Shown here: piece after piece, positions 43,176 to 52,462 of the stretch
How positions within the stretch are numbered: position 1 is the stretch's first letter
How the letters are laid out: each line of letters opens with the position of its first letter
Assembly: GCF_000423125.1 (NCBI RefSeq)
Contig: NZ_AUHJ01000009.1
Location: forward strand, 1 to 64,000
DNA length: 64,000 nt
Origin: Haliea salexigens DSM 19537
GTDB taxonomy: Bacteria > Pseudomonadota > Gammaproteobacteria > Pseudomonadales > Halieaceae
Direction: 5' to 3'
Notes under the pieces: generated by a model
What the model was told of the DNA's origin: nothing
The model's input: the letters and a program-made list of their open reading frames with translations, nothing else
Databases searched by the model: none
Program-made: the position numbers and the translations under genes

Positions 43176-45002
43176 GGTATACGCCCGCTCCTGCAAGGTA
43201 GAGGGGAAACCCTCGGCCTCCCGTTGCTTCAGTGCCAGCGCATCCAGCAGTGAATGGCGCGGCGTGGGAATCTGCAGCACGCGCACGTAATAGAACGCAG
43301 CCTGTGTCGGGTCAAAATCCGGATCCTGCCAAAGCGCGGCCAGGCGCGGCGCGCCAATACTGTTATCCCACTCGCCTGTGCCCAGGTTCACCGTATTACC
43401 CACGGCCGGGAGATCACCCGTCGCATCCGGCTCGCGCGCACCCGACCAGACAACGTCATAGATACGTTCGTGCGTATCGCCGGCCGCATCGATCCAGCCC
43501 TTGATCACCTGGATACGGTCGAGGTTGGCGCCCACCGGGTCACGCGAGGCCTGCACCAGAATCTGCGGGCCAGCTGCACCATCGGTTGCCGCAAGCTCAC
43601 CGCCCATGGGCACCCCGGCCGCGGCCGCGGCCTGCCAGTCTTCCGCACTGTCTGTGCCCACCACGGGCAGGTTCCAACCCGCGAACAGCCGTACACCGAT
43701 GCGCGGACCCGTGGTGGCATAGACTTCACGTCGACGCATTGCTTCCAGTATGGATTCCCGTGTGTTGCTCTCTGCCCAAACCGCCGCGAGCCCCGAGGCA
43801 GACATTGCCCAACCGCTGGGCCCCTCTTCCTCTGCCCAGCGGTTTGTCTTGTTCTCGGGAATGGAGTCGGTGGCGAGTTTGCCGTGAAAGTTTCCTTCCT
43901 CTGCCGAAGACAGGCTGGTGTGCGAATCCGTGGAGCCGATAAAACCGAGCTGATAGGGGTTTACACCCAACGACGCTTCCAGTACCAGCCCCCGCAACAG
44001 CGCCGGGCGCAGGAAATCGCCCGCTGCGGGGGTGTAGGAACTGGCGCCCTGCTGAATATAAAACGGGTAATTCTCGAAATCCGCAAATGCGTCATCGGGT
44101 GACAGCGCTGGGTGCGTCTCGGAATCACCCTTGATTTGTGTGATTTCTGCCACCGGCTCCCAATAACTGCGCACGCTGGCCAGCTCCTCGCTGAGGGGTT
44201 CACCGCGCAGGGTGGTTTCATCGAACATGTAGCCCTTGGAAATATTCGCGTTGTGCGGAATCGCAATAAAGTCGTCACCGGTTTCTTCGGCAGTGGCCGC
44301 CAGCCACTGCCACAGATCTTCAGGATACTGACTGTCGTCCAGGCCAAAAGGCTCGTATTTACGCGCACTGCGCGCATCCCCATCGGTCATCACCACACGG
44401 TGCAGGTTTGCGCCCCCGGGAATCGAGCTCCACTCCCAACCGATCAGCGCGGTAAAGCGTCCGGGATCGTTGTAGCGATCAGCGGTCTCGGCAATCTGGC
44501 GCCAGGTATCCGCTTCCACCGACAACATCGGCGGAATCATGCTGGAGCCGACCCGCATAGTCGCCGCGGCCTCGCGCGGGTCGTCCGTGGACTTGGGCAA
44601 TACCGACATGAACAGCTCGCGGCCGCGGCCTGCGTCCACGCGCCGTCGCAGCAGCCAGCCCACAAAATCGGCCTTGAGCCCATCGACAAAACCCAGCTCC
44701 ACGCCGTCCGAGCCGTTGTAGTAAAGGTGGCGGATAACCCCCATGTATTCCGCGTGGTCAGACACCACCAGGAAATCCAGTGGCGTTTCAATTTGCAGCC
44801 GCGCATGGTGGTAGGGATGCACTACCGGCAAGCCCTGCGCGTACCGGTAGGCCGTGTCCGGGTCGGCCAGAAGGTTGTTGTTGGCAAAGGCGTCGGAGGA
44901 ATAGGTGGTATGCAGGTGCGTATCGCCCCACAACAGCGTTTTTTCCTGTGCGCTGGCCAGTATCGGCAGAAGCAACGCAGCGATAAAAAGCGGTCGGCGC
45001 AT
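43146..45002 (-). CDS. DUF3604-family exported protein, PHP-like
   Basis: A 618-residue protein with signal peptide (PLFIAALLLPILASA). The mature N-terminus has WGDTHLHTTYSSDA, and FLVVSDHAEYMG follows; these His/Asp motifs are like the metal-binding motifs of PHP-fold phosphoesterases. FIGSTDSHTSLSS near residue 360 adds another. DUF3604 proteins have no firm function but are common beside oxygenases and TonB receptors in marine Proteobacteria. AGGA lies eight bases before the ATG. It follows the P450 gene by 39 bases on the same strand, so cupin-P450-DUF3604 is probably one operon. Confidence 0.88.
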   Translation of the reverse strand: MRRPLFIAALLLPILASAQEKTLLWGDTHLHTTYSSDAFANNNLLADPDTAYRYAQGLPVVHPYHHARLQIETPLDFLVVSDHAEYMGVIRHLYYNGSDGVELGFVDGLKADFVGWLLRRRVDAGRGRELFMSVLPKSTDDPREAAATMRVGSSMIPPMLSVEADTWRQIAETADRYNDPGRFTALIGWEWSSIPGGANLHRVVMTDGDARSARKYEPFGLDDSQYPEDLWQWLAATAEETGDDFIAIPHNANISKGYMFDETTLRGEPLSEELASVRSYWEPVAEITQIKGDSETHPALSPDDAFADFENYPFYIQQGASSYTPAAGDFLRPALLRGLVLEASLGVNPYQLGFIGSTDSHTSLSSAEEGNFHGKLATDSIPENKTNRWAEEEGPSGWAMSASGLAAVWAESNTRESILEAMRRREVYATTGPRIGVRLFAGWNLPVVGTDSAEDWQAAAAAGVPMGGELAATDGAAGPQILVQASRDPVGANLDRIQVIKGWIDAAGDTHERIYDVVWSGAREPDATGDLPAVGNTVNLGTGEWDNSIGAPRLAALWQDPDFDPTQAAFYYVRVLQIPTPRHSLLDALALKQREAEGFPSTLQERAYTSPVWYRPGG

Positions 45003-45041
45003 GGAGTGTGTCCTGTTCTTGTTATTGATGGATGTGCATGC

Positions 45042-46238
45042 TCAGGCGGCCAGCAGGCGCACCGGCATCTGTTTGAAGGCATGAATACTGTTGGAGCGGA
45101 TAAACACCGGGTCGCCTGTCCGTTCCACTCCGGCGAAGGCGCGGAAGAATTCCTCGAAGAAGATCCGCGCCTCCATGCGCGCCAGGTTGGCGCCAAGGCA
45201 GAGGTGAATGCCGTGACCGAAAGCGAGATGCGGATTCGGCGTGCGTGTGATGTCAAAGCGCCGCGCGTCGGCAAACACCTCCTCGTCGAAATTGCCCGAG
45301 CTGTACAACATCACCACACGCTCTCCCTCGCGGATGGGCTGCCCGCGTATCTCCGTATCGCAGGTTGCCGTGCGGCGAAAATAGTGCAGCGGGCAGGTCC
45401 AGCGCAACATTTCTTCAATCGCCAGCGGCAATGCGCTGGGATGGGCCGCGAGCTGTCGGTACAGGCCCGGGGTGCGCAGTAACTGATCCATGCCAGAGCT
45501 GATCAGGCCTCGCGTGGTTTCGTTGCCGGCAACCGCGAGCTGAACAAAGAGTGAGGCGAACTCCATCTCCGATACAGTGTGGCCATCGATCTCCTGGTTG
45601 ACCAGCAGCGACACGAGGTCCTCTCCCTTGCCGTCGCGGCGCTCTGCCGCCAGCGAGTAACCGTAGCTGCCCATGTCGATCGACGCCTGAGTGACCTCCT
45701 CCGGCGTGCCGCCCAGGTCCGGGTCTGAGCCGGAGGTTTGCACATCGGACCAGTGCCGTATCTGTGGCCACATGTCTTCGGGAATATCGAGCAGCGAGCA
45801 GATCACCGCCGTCGGCAGGTCGCCTGCCAGGTCATCGACGAAATTGATTTCCGTGCCACAGCGAGCATCGACCATGATGCGCCGGGCAATCTCGCGCACC
45901 CGCGGCTCCAGCTCCGCCAGGCGGCGCGAGGTAAAGCGCGTAATCACCGCACGGCGAATGGGGCCGTGGTTGGGCGGATCCATACCCAGCAGCTGATTCT
46001 GCACCATGCCCAGGATCTCCGGTGGCATGTCGTCCACCATGACAAAACCGCGCTGGGCAGAGAAGGTCTTGAAGTCACGGGACACGGCAACAATATCGGC
46101 ATGCTTGCTCAATACCCAGTAGCCTCCCCCGTCGGGATGGGGGTGCCAGTACACTGGCGCATGCTCGCGCAGCCAGGCGAACTGGGCATGCGGAATACCC
46201 TGCACGTAGGCGTCCGGGCTGTAGATATCAATCTCCAT
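45042..46238 (-). CDS. Cytochrome P450
   Basis: A soluble bacterial P450 of 398 residues. Features in order: the I-helix AGNETTRG (acid-Thr pair for O2 activation), the E-x-x-R of EEMLRW, and the haem-binding loop HLAFGHGIHLCLGANLARME with the Cys ligand near residue 343. The family hydroxylates hydrophobic substrates using ferredoxin electrons; no ferredoxin gene is nearby. ATG 46238 begins one base after the stop of the cupin gene, so expression was probably coupled to it. The IS insertion in that cupin may reduce P450 expression unless a promoter from the IS replaces it. Confidence 0.92.
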   Translation of the reverse strand: MEIDIYSPDAYVQGIPHAQFAWLREHAPVYWHPHPDGGGYWVLSKHADIVAVSRDFKTFSAQRGFVMVDDMPPEILGMVQNQLLGMDPPNHGPIRRAVITRFTSRRLAELEPRVREIARRIMVDARCGTEINFVDDLAGDLPTAVICSLLDIPEDMWPQIRHWSDVQTSGSDPDLGGTPEEVTQASIDMGSYGYSLAAERRDGKGEDLVSLLVNQEIDGHTVSEMEFASLFVQLAVAGNETTRGLISSGMDQLLRTPGLYRQLAAHPSALPLAIEEMLRWTCPLHYFRRTATCDTEIRGQPIREGERVVMLYSSGNFDEEVFADARRFDITRTPNPHLAFGHGIHLCLGANLARMEARIFFEEFFRAFAGVERTGDPVFIRSNSIHAFKQMPVRLLAA

Positions 46239-46470
46239 GTCAGCCCACCAACACATTGGGGCGTGGCAAGCCCTGCTGCTCACACATGGCGAGGTAGAAC
46301 TCCAGGGTCAGACCACCATCGGTCACCGAGGTGATGTTTCCGGCCTCGTCGAGGTTGATGTTGGAGCCGGTCATGTGGAACCAGACCCGCGTGTTGTCCT
46401 CAACACACTGCAGTGTGTGCACTGAGCCCGCAGGCTCGTACAGGAAAGACCCTGCCCGATTGACGTAGTC

Positions 46471-46500
46471 GTAAGAGGTGGCCCCAGTTCTTTGAACAGC
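46471..46500. repeat. Left terminal repeat and target duplication of the IS
   Basis: GTA (46471-46473) is one target copy. The inverted repeat 46474-46500 begins AGAGGTGGCCCC. The segment that follows, with TATAAGTGGATGCCTGCC, also resembles the inner part of the other end (TGTAAGTGGATTCCCTGCC), a subterminal repeat that may bind transposase. Confidence 0.85.
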
Positions 46501-46535
46501 AATACCCATTCTATAAGTGGATGCCTGCCCGAGGT

Positions 46536-47363
46536 TTAAGCTGCCATGGGTAGTGGCAGCGATTCAAAGTAAAACTGATCCGGTGTCTGCCGGTCAAGAC
46601 TGCTGTGTGGGCGGCGGCTGTTATAGAACCGAAAGTAGCGATCCAGTCCTGCCTTGGCAGCTGACACAGTATCGTACGCATGTAGGTACACTTCTTCATA
46701 TTTCACTGATCGCCACAAGCGCTCTACGAACACGTTGTCTCGCCAGGCCCCCTTGCCGTCCATGCTGATCTGGATACCATTGTCCTTGAGAAGGCCCGTG
46801 AATGCCTGGCTGGTGAACTGACTGCCCTGATCGGTGTTCATGATCTCTGGTTTGCCATGCCGCTCTATGGCCTCCTCAACAGCCTCCAGGCAAAAGTGGA
46901 CGTCCATGGTGGTCGAGACCTTCCAGGCCATTACGCGGCGAGAGAACCAGTCCACCACAGCCGCAAGATAGATAAACCCGCGCGCCATGGGAATGTAGGT
47001 GATGTCCATCGCCCACGCTTGGTTGGGTCGTGTCACTGCGAGATTACGCAGTAAATACGGATAGACTTTGTTCTCCGGGTGTCGGCGCGTGGTCCTGGGT
47101 TTGCGGTACAGCGCCTCAATGCCCATGAGCCTCATCAAGCGGGAGACCTTTGAGCGGCCCGCCTTGTGGCCTTCCTGCCGCAGTAGATCCCGCAACATTC
47201 GAGCGCCGGCAAAAGGTAGCTCCAAGTGCAGCCGGTCGATGCGATTCATCAGCATCTGGTCGCGCGGGGAGATTGGCCTGGGCTGGTAGTACACCGTACC
47301 TCTGCTGATATCCAGCAGCCTGGCCTGACGCGAGATGGGGAGTTTGTGTTTGCAGTCGATCAT
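46536..47363 (-). CDS. IS3-family transposase OrfB (DDE integrase core)
   Basis: A 275-residue DDE transposase. It has an HTH-like start (ISRQARLLDISRGTVYYQ), the HTH_21 segment (RSKVSRLMRLMGIEALY) and the catalytic core: first Asp in AWAMDITYIP, second Asp in IMNTDQGSQFTS, and Glu in NVFVERLWRSVKYEEVYL. YFRFYNSRRPHSSLDRQTP is the usual IS3-family C-terminal segment. Its ATG overlaps the orfA stop by four bases, so it can be made by coupling or, as in other IS3 elements, by frameshifting into an OrfAB fusion. It looks functional. Confidence 0.94.
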   Translation of the reverse strand: MIDCKHKLPISRQARLLDISRGTVYYQPRPISPRDQMLMNRIDRLHLELPFAGARMLRDLLRQEGHKAGRSKVSRLMRLMGIEALYRKPRTTRRHPENKVYPYLLRNLAVTRPNQAWAMDITYIPMARGFIYLAAVVDWFSRRVMAWKVSTTMDVHFCLEAVEEAIERHGKPEIMNTDQGSQFTSQAFTGLLKDNGIQISMDGKGAWRDNVFVERLWRSVKYEEVYLHAYDTVSAAKAGLDRYFRFYNSRRPHSSLDRQTPDQFYFESLPLPMAA

Positions 47364-47662
47364 CGTTTTGCGCTCAGCAATCCCGCTTTGGTGAGCGCGC
47401 CGCCTAAAAAATCGACTTCCAGGGTTAGCTCGCCGATCTTGGCGTGCAGTGCCTTCACATCAACAGGCGGCTCCCTGGATTCATCGCCCCCAAAGACGTC
47501 GGCAGAGCGCTCCAGCAGCTGCGTTTTCCACTGGGTGATTTGATTGGGATGCACATCGAAACGTTCCGCGAGCTCCGCCATCGTCTGTTCACCCTTGAGG
47601 GCCTCCAGCGCCACCTTGGCTTTGAACTGGGGTTTGTGATTACGGCGAGGTCTTCTGGCCAT
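47360..47662 (-). CDS. IS3-family OrfA (HTH DNA-binding protein)
   Basis: A 100-residue protein starting MARRPRRNHKPQFKAKVALE. FKAKVALEALKGEQTMAELAERF followed by VHPNQITQWKTQLLE is the helix-turn-helix that recognises IS ends. The tail (VKALHAKIGELTLEVDFLGG) is a leucine-zipper-like coiled coil. I prefer ATG 47662 over the in-frame upstream codon at 47686 because this is the conserved family start. Confidence 0.9.
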   Translation of the reverse strand: MARRPRRNHKPQFKAKVALEALKGEQTMAELAERFDVHPNQITQWKTQLLERSADVFGGDESREPPVDVKALHAKIGELTLEVDFLGGALTKAGLLSAKR

Positions 47663-47724
47663 AGTGATTCTCCTGAATATGGGCAATACGATGCCCTATG
47701 TCAGGCAGGGAATCCACTTACAGC

Positions 47725-47754
47725 GCTGTTCAGATTTCAGGGGCCACCTCTGTA
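47725..47754. repeat. Right terminal repeat and target duplication of the IS
   Basis: Read on the minus strand, the repeat 47751-47725 starts AGAGGTGGCCCC and ends TGAACAGC. GTA at 47752-47754 is the second target copy. Joining the flanks across one GTA restores the cupin reading frame, which proves the element's limits. Confidence 0.85.
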
Positions 47755-47987
47755 TTCCTTGTACTTCCAGGCACCGCTGGTGGTAAAGCCGTAGACCGGG
47801 CCTGTATGACGGTGCGTCTCCACCTCATAACCCGCGTGGAATATGTTCTCGATTACCCAGATACCCTCATCCGGCTTGACCTGCAACACTTTGAGCTGGC
47901 TGCCATCACCGATATCGACGAAGGGCAAATCGTGGTTGCCGATGTGCACGGCGAGCGGCATGTTCATGAGAAGGCTCCACTGCATGG

Positions 47988-48008
47988 TGTTGGAAGTTGG
48001 TGCCAACA
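47988..48008. promoter_or_regulatory. Operator-like palindromes before the cupin gene
   Basis: Two nested inverted repeats lie 21-41 bases upstream of the cupin start: TGTTGG-N9-CCAACA (47988-48008) and GTTGG-TG-CCAAC (47996-48007). Nested perfect repeats next to a start codon are typical of repressor operators. The region is also the divergent promoter of the GDPD gene. No regulator is adjacent. Confidence 0.4.
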
Positions 48009-48167
48009 CGGGTGACTATTGATTATTAGCTGAGGATACTGTGTGCCTGTGCCGGCAACAAGTAGCGCGCCAGCATGTTCGGAGGACGAGCGACAAAGCA
48101 GTTGCTGCCATTGGATGCCGACACGGAACGGCGTATGGTTCATTTACGACCCACCTTCAGGATCATC

Positions 48168-48971
48168 ATGCCCGGCATCAGCAGCCTGTTGAACAGTCTT
48201 GCCAATCAAGTGTGGAGCATCGGTCCCGGCTCGCGTGCAACACTGCGGGGCCGTGAGGTCAAACTGATTGCGCACCGGGGCGCACACGGTCCCGGCATTG
48301 CCGAGGAAAATACCGCAGCCGCTTTCGCACACTGCGTAACGGCGGGGGTCTGGGCGGTGGAGACCGACATCCGACTGACCGCCGACGGGCATCCCGTGAT
48401 CTACCACGATCCCCATTGCGGACGCCTGCACGGCAGGCCCGAGTTGACGATTGCGCACAGCACCCTGGCCGAACTGCGTGCAGCGGTGCCAGCACTTTTC
48501 ACGCTGGCCGAGCTGGTGGACGACTTCGCGGGCAAGGTGCATCTGATGCTCGAAGTGAAGGAGTCGTGGCGTGAGCGCCCCGCCTACCCGCAGCGGATCA
48601 TGGACTGCCTGACGGCGCTGGAGCCCGTGCGGGACTTCCACCTGCTTTCCCTGGTGCCCGATCACCTGGAGGGATTTCCCGATCTGCCGCGCGCCGCGTG
48701 CGTGGACGTCGCCTGGATGAACACAGGGCGCATCATTGCCGAGAATGCCTCACTGGGCCACGGGGGACTCGCCGGTTCGTTCGCCCTGCTGGGACGACGG
48801 CGCCTGCAACGGCTGCACGCCGCCGGGCGTACAGTGGGCACCGGTTTTGTGACCCGGCCCGGCGCTCTGCGCCGCGAAGTCTACCGCGGCGCCGACTGGA
48901 TCTTCACGGACCACGCGCTCAGGCTGCAAACGCTCATCAACCACGAGCAAAAGGGCGATCGCCGCGGTTGA
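48168..48971 (+). CDS. Glycerophosphodiester phosphodiesterase-family protein
   Basis: A 267-residue GDPD-domain protein. It has LIAHRGAHGPGIAEENT with the conserved HRG and ENT, then AVETDIRLTADGHPVIYHDP, the catalytic E-x-D and H-D motifs. The usual third segment follows as LMLEVKE. GDPDs hydrolyse deacylated phospholipids to glycerol-3-phosphate. ATG 48168 has AGGA six bases upstream; the open frame extends 93 bases further without family similarity. No signal peptide is evident, so it is probably cytosolic. Confidence 0.87.
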   Translation: MPGISSLLNSLANQVWSIGPGSRATLRGREVKLIAHRGAHGPGIAEENTAAAFAHCVTAGVWAVETDIRLTADGHPVIYHDPHCGRLHGRPELTIAHSTLAELRAAVPALFTLAELVDDFAGKVHLMLEVKESWRERPAYPQRIMDCLTALEPVRDFHLLSLVPDHLEGFPDLPRAACVDVAWMNTGRIIAENASLGHGGLAGSFALLGRRRLQRLHAAGRTVGTGFVTRPGALRREVYRGADWIFTDHALRLQTLINHEQKGDRRG

Positions 48972-49067
48972 TACCGGGACTTCGCTCAGGGCTGTTCATT
49001 TGCCAGCACATCGCGCGTGGCGCAGAATGACCGACCGTACACGCCGCCATGCCGCAGGGAGATATTC

Positions 49068-49514
49068 ATGGCCGATTCCGTCACCGCCCTCGCCAGCATT
49101 ATCCAGATCGCCGTGGCCCCGGTATTCCTGCTGGCGGGCATTGCCGGCTTTCTCAACGTCATGTCAGGGCGGCTGGGGCGGATTGTCGACCGCGCACGGG
49201 TACTGGAGCGACGCGTCAACACCGTCAGCGATGACACCCGGCTGGCCATCGTCAGCCGTGAACTGCGCACCCTGTGGCGACGGGTCAAGATCATCAACTG
49301 GTCAATCGGTATGTGTACTGCCTCTGCCCTTATGGTTTGCGTGGTGGTGGTCAGCCTGTTCATCGGTGATTTCCTGGCGATTCACATTGAAACCTTCGTG
49401 GTTATTACGTTCGTGCTCGGACTGCTGTTGCTCATCGTGGCACTGGTGCTGTTTCTCAAGGAAGTGCAGCTCGCCACCCGCGTCCTGGTGGCCGGACTGG
49501 AGTACGGCGATTGA
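49068..49514 (+). CDS. DUF2721-family membrane protein
   Basis: A 148-residue protein with three hydrophobic segments (about 5-30, 72-95 and 103-128). Between the first and second is a basic helix (GRLGRIVDRARVLERRV), a DUF2721 hallmark. ATG 49068 follows GGGAG at good spacing. The function is unknown. It overlaps the upstream part of the peptidase open frame by four bases but not its chosen start. Confidence 0.82.
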   Translation: MADSVTALASIIQIAVAPVFLLAGIAGFLNVMSGRLGRIVDRARVLERRVNTVSDDTRLAIVSRELRTLWRRVKIINWSIGMCTASALMVCVVVVSLFIGDFLAIHIETFVVITFVLGLLLLIVALVLFLKEVQLATRVLVAGLEYGD

Positions 49515-49567
49515 GCAGCGCCGCCGACATCACCTCATTCATTCATATCGCAGGGAGCTCGACTCGC

Positions 49568-50893
49568 GTGAACACTTACTTTCGCCTGTTTCTTGTCACC
49601 ACCCTCTCGCTGTGGTGGGCCGTGCATACACACGCGTCCAGCCCCGAGTCGCAACCCGCGGTGGAGCAGCGCCTGGTGGACCACATTGACCGCCAACAGC
49701 CGGTCGCACTCGATCTACTGGTCCGCAGTGTGAACACCAACAGCGGCACCATGAACCTGGCCGGTGTGCGCGAAGTCGGCGATCTGTTCAGTGAAGCCTT
49801 CGCGCAACTCGGCTTCGCCGTGGAGTGGGTGGAGGGTGCCAGCTTCCAGCGTGCGGGCCACCTGGTTGCGCGCTATGCCGGTGCAGAGGCGCGTCGCAAG
49901 GTGCTGTTGATCGGTCACCTGGATACCGTGTTCGAACCGGACAGCCCGTTCCAGCGCTTCACTCGCATCGACGACGAGCACGCCACCGGCCCCGGCATCG
50001 CCGACATGAAGGGCGGCAACGTCATCATGCTGCAGGCGCTATCCGCCTTGCGCGCCAACGGTGTACTGGAGCAACTGGACGTCACCGTCGTACTCACCGG
50101 TGATGAGGAATTGAGCGGCAAACCATTGGCGCTTTCCAAACAGGCCCTGGTTGACGCCGCGCGCCACGCCGACGTGGCACTGGGTTTCGAGAATGGGGAC
50201 GGCGACTATCGCACCGCCAATGTATCGCGGCGCGGCAGCGTGAGCTGGCGGCTTGACGTTACCGGCACCCCCGCGCACTCCTCCCAGGTGTTTCGTGAGG
50301 ACATCGGGTCGGGCGCCATCTACGAGGCCGCGCGGATTATCAGCGCCTTCCACGACGATGACGCGCTGCGGGGTGAGGAGTATCTCACCTTCAACCCGGG
50401 ACGTATGGCCGGTGGCACCACGCTGCGCAACAACCCGGTGGACAACACCACCAGCACCTACGGCAAAAGCAACGTGGTGGCAGAATTCGCACTGGTGGAA
50501 GGCGATATTCGCGCCCTGTCGGCGGAACAACTGACGCGCAGCAAGGCGCGCATGCAGGCCATCGTGGCAGAACACCTGCCCCAGACTACGGCGGAACTCG
50601 CCTTCGACGAGGGCTACCCGCCCATGGCGCCCTCCGCCGGCAATCTGCGCTTGCTGGCGCTCTACTCACAGGTCAGTGAAGACCTGGGGTTTGGGCCGGT
50701 GACAGCAGTCAATCCGCTGCGTGCCGGGGCGGCGGATATTTCCTTCGCCGCAGACCACGTGGACATGGCCATCGACGGCCTGGGCATGAGCGGCAGCGAA
50801 GGCCACACGGTCAACGAAACGGGCTACCTGCCCTCCCTAGCCCTGCAAGCCAAGCGCGCCGCCGTATTGCTCTACCGACTGGCGCAGGAATAG
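49568..50893 (+). CDS. Exported M20-family metallopeptidase
   Basis: A 441-residue dizinc peptidase. The metal site is seen in LIGHLDTVF (His, Asp), GPGIADMKGG (bridging Asp), TGDEELSG (Glu-Glu catalytic and metal) and GFENGDG. The dimerisation domain includes GTPAHSSQVF. From GTG 49568 the protein starts with a signal-like segment (FLVTTLSLWWAVHTHAS), so it is probably periplasmic, unlike most cytosolic M20 enzymes. GGGAG lies ten bases before the GTG. The substrate could be a dipeptide or an N-acylated amino acid. Confidence 0.87.
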   Translation: MNTYFRLFLVTTLSLWWAVHTHASSPESQPAVEQRLVDHIDRQQPVALDLLVRSVNTNSGTMNLAGVREVGDLFSEAFAQLGFAVEWVEGASFQRAGHLVARYAGAEARRKVLLIGHLDTVFEPDSPFQRFTRIDDEHATGPGIADMKGGNVIMLQALSALRANGVLEQLDVTVVLTGDEELSGKPLALSKQALVDAARHADVALGFENGDGDYRTANVSRRGSVSWRLDVTGTPAHSSQVFREDIGSGAIYEAARIISAFHDDDALRGEEYLTFNPGRMAGGTTLRNNPVDNTTSTYGKSNVVAEFALVEGDIRALSAEQLTRSKARMQAIVAEHLPQTTAELAFDEGYPPMAPSAGNLRLLALYSQVSEDLGFGPVTAVNPLRAGAADISFAADHVDMAIDGLGMSGSEGHTVNETGYLPSLALQAKRAAVLLYRLAQE

Positions 50894-50900
50894 CCTGGAG

Positions 50901-52262
50901 CTAGCCAATAAAGGCGTTGTAAATTGCGCGCAGCGCCGGAGCGTAATCGTCTGGCGCTACACCCACGATGATATTCAACTCCGAGGCGCCCTGATTGATC
51001 AGCCGCACGTTCACGCCGGCGCTTGCCAGTGCGCTGAATACCTTGGCTGCAATACCCGGTGTGCGCGCCATTTCTTCGCCGACGATGGCGATGAGCGCAA
51101 TGCTCGGCACGTACTCCAGCTCGTCGGGCTCCAGCGTACGGCGAATTTCATCCAGCAGGCCGTCGACCCTCCCCTCCAGCCAGCATGACTCCAGCACCAC
51201 GCTCACGCTGTCAATCGCCGAGGGGCAATGCTCGAAGGGAATGTCATTGTGCTCGAGCACACCCAGCAGGCGATACACGAAGCCCACTTCGCGGTTCATC
51301 AGGTGCTTGCCTATGGTGATCATGGCAAAGTTCGACTTGCCTGCTACGCCGGCTATCTGTGTGCTCTGGATAACCTCGGGCGAGAGCTCGGCAACAATGC
51401 GCGTACCCGGATGTTCCGGCTCGTTCGTATTGCGAATATTGACCGGTATACCCACCTCGCGCACCGGCGCCATGGCTTCGTCATGCAAAACGCTGGCACC
51501 CATGTAGGACAGTTCGCGAATCTCTGCGTAGGTCACCTCGGCCATGGGACGGGGGTTGGGCACAATACGCGGATCCGCCATCAACAGCCCGGACACATCG
51601 GTCCAGTTTTCATACAGCGAGGCATGCGCTGCGCGCGCGGCAACCGCGCCACTGACATCGGAACCACCGCGGGAAAACGTGCGTACTTCGCCTTTTCCAT
51701 CGCATCCGTAAAAACCCGGCACCACGTAACGGCGGGTGCTGTCCTGCAGGCGTGCGCCGAGCAGTGCCCAGGTGGCGGGATCAACCAGGCCGTTGCTGCC
51801 AATGACCACGCATTCCGCTGGCTCGACAAACTCGGCGCCCAGCCATGCCGCCAACAGCAGGCCCGAGAAATGCTCCCCGCGCGATGCCGCAAAGTCCGCG
51901 CTCACGCCTGCCGCGAGCTGCGCCCGAAAGTGCTCCAGGTGCTCGTGCATCATCGGCTGCATGCCCAGCTCCTGCTCAATCGCCGCAAAACGCTCGGCCA
52001 CCTGGGCAAACGGCGCGGAGAAATCGGCGTTCATACTCGCCGCGTGATGGCAGAGATACAGCAGGTCCGTGACCTTGGTATCTGCGCTGTCGCGCTTGCC
52101 GGGAGCCGAGGGCACTATGATGCTGCGACGCGGATCCGCCTCGATAATCGCCCTCACCTTGCGCAGCTGTGCCGCGCTCGCCAGGCTGGAACCGCCGAAT
52201 TTACATACGATACGCTGCTGGGCAGACGCACTTCCCGCCACTGCCTGATCTTGATCCGTCAC
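50901..52262 (-). CDS. lysC: Aspartate kinase
   Basis: A monofunctional aspartokinase of about 453 residues. The catalytic domain begins IVCKFGGSSLASAAQL and has FSRGGSDVSGAVAARA and SYMGASVLHDEA. Two ACT domains follow (from about ITIGKHLMNREVGF, and IVGEEMARTPGIAAKVFSAL). It phosphorylates aspartate for lysine, methionine and threonine synthesis and should be inhibited by end-product amino acids through the ACT domains. I chose GTG 52262 because AGGA lies eight bases upstream; ATG 52307 is possible. VVPSAPGKR-type segments (here IIVPSAPGKR) are unlike E. coli LysC and recall clostridial-type aspartokinases. Confidence 0.88.
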   Translation of the reverse strand: MTDQDQAVAGSASAQQRIVCKFGGSSLASAAQLRKVRAIIEADPRRSIIVPSAPGKRDSADTKVTDLLYLCHHAASMNADFSAPFAQVAERFAAIEQELGMQPMMHEHLEHFRAQLAAGVSADFAASRGEHFSGLLLAAWLGAEFVEPAECVVIGSNGLVDPATWALLGARLQDSTRRYVVPGFYGCDGKGEVRTFSRGGSDVSGAVAARAAHASLYENWTDVSGLLMADPRIVPNPRPMAEVTYAEIRELSYMGASVLHDEAMAPVREVGIPVNIRNTNEPEHPGTRIVAELSPEVIQSTQIAGVAGKSNFAMITIGKHLMNREVGFVYRLLGVLEHNDIPFEHCPSAIDSVSVVLESCWLEGRVDGLLDEIRRTLEPDELEYVPSIALIAIVGEEMARTPGIAAKVFSALASAGVNVRLINQGASELNIIVGVAPDDYAPALRAIYNAFIG

Positions 52263-52462
52263 TGCGATAATCCTGTACGCTCGCACACCGCCGTTATGGG
52301 GTGCCATAAAGCTGCACAGTTTACTGGATAGGCAGGGTTTAGCTGAAGAGGTTGCGCGAAACTGGCTGAGCCAGAAAGAACGCCACGCGCTGCTGGCCCA
52401 ATAACGGCGATAACGCGTACACTCCTCCACACCAACGACCTCATAACAAGGATCACAACCCC

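Larger units (their letters stand above)
46474..47751 (-). mobile_element. Complete IS3-family insertion sequence, 1278 bp
   Basis: The element is bounded by 27-base imperfect inverted repeats (46474-46500 and 47725-47751). Both begin AGAGGTGGCCCC and end TGAACAGC, with 22 of 27 positions matching. It is flanked by the three-base direct repeat GTA (46471-46473 and 47752-47754), a target-site duplication. It carries orfA and orfB overlapping by ATGA. Everything needed for transposition looks intact. The exact IS3 subgroup cannot be fixed from memory. Confidence 0.92.
46240..47967 (-). pseudogene. Cupin dioxygenase-like gene split by an IS element
   Basis: The two ends of one gene lie on either side of the IS. 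The 5' part (47752-47967) encodes 72 residues including THRHTGPVYGFTTSG, and the 3' part (46240-46470) encodes RAGSFLYEPAGSVHTLQC. Removing the IS and one copy of the three-base duplication joins KEY to DYVNRAGSF in frame and restores a 148-residue protein. It resembles 2,4'-dihydroxyacetophenone dioxygenase-type cupins; the HRH and a later His are the likely iron ligands. ATG 47967 has GGAG seven bases before it. As it stands the gene cannot make a whole cupin. It was the first gene of a cupin-P450-DUF3604 operon. Confidence 0.88.
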
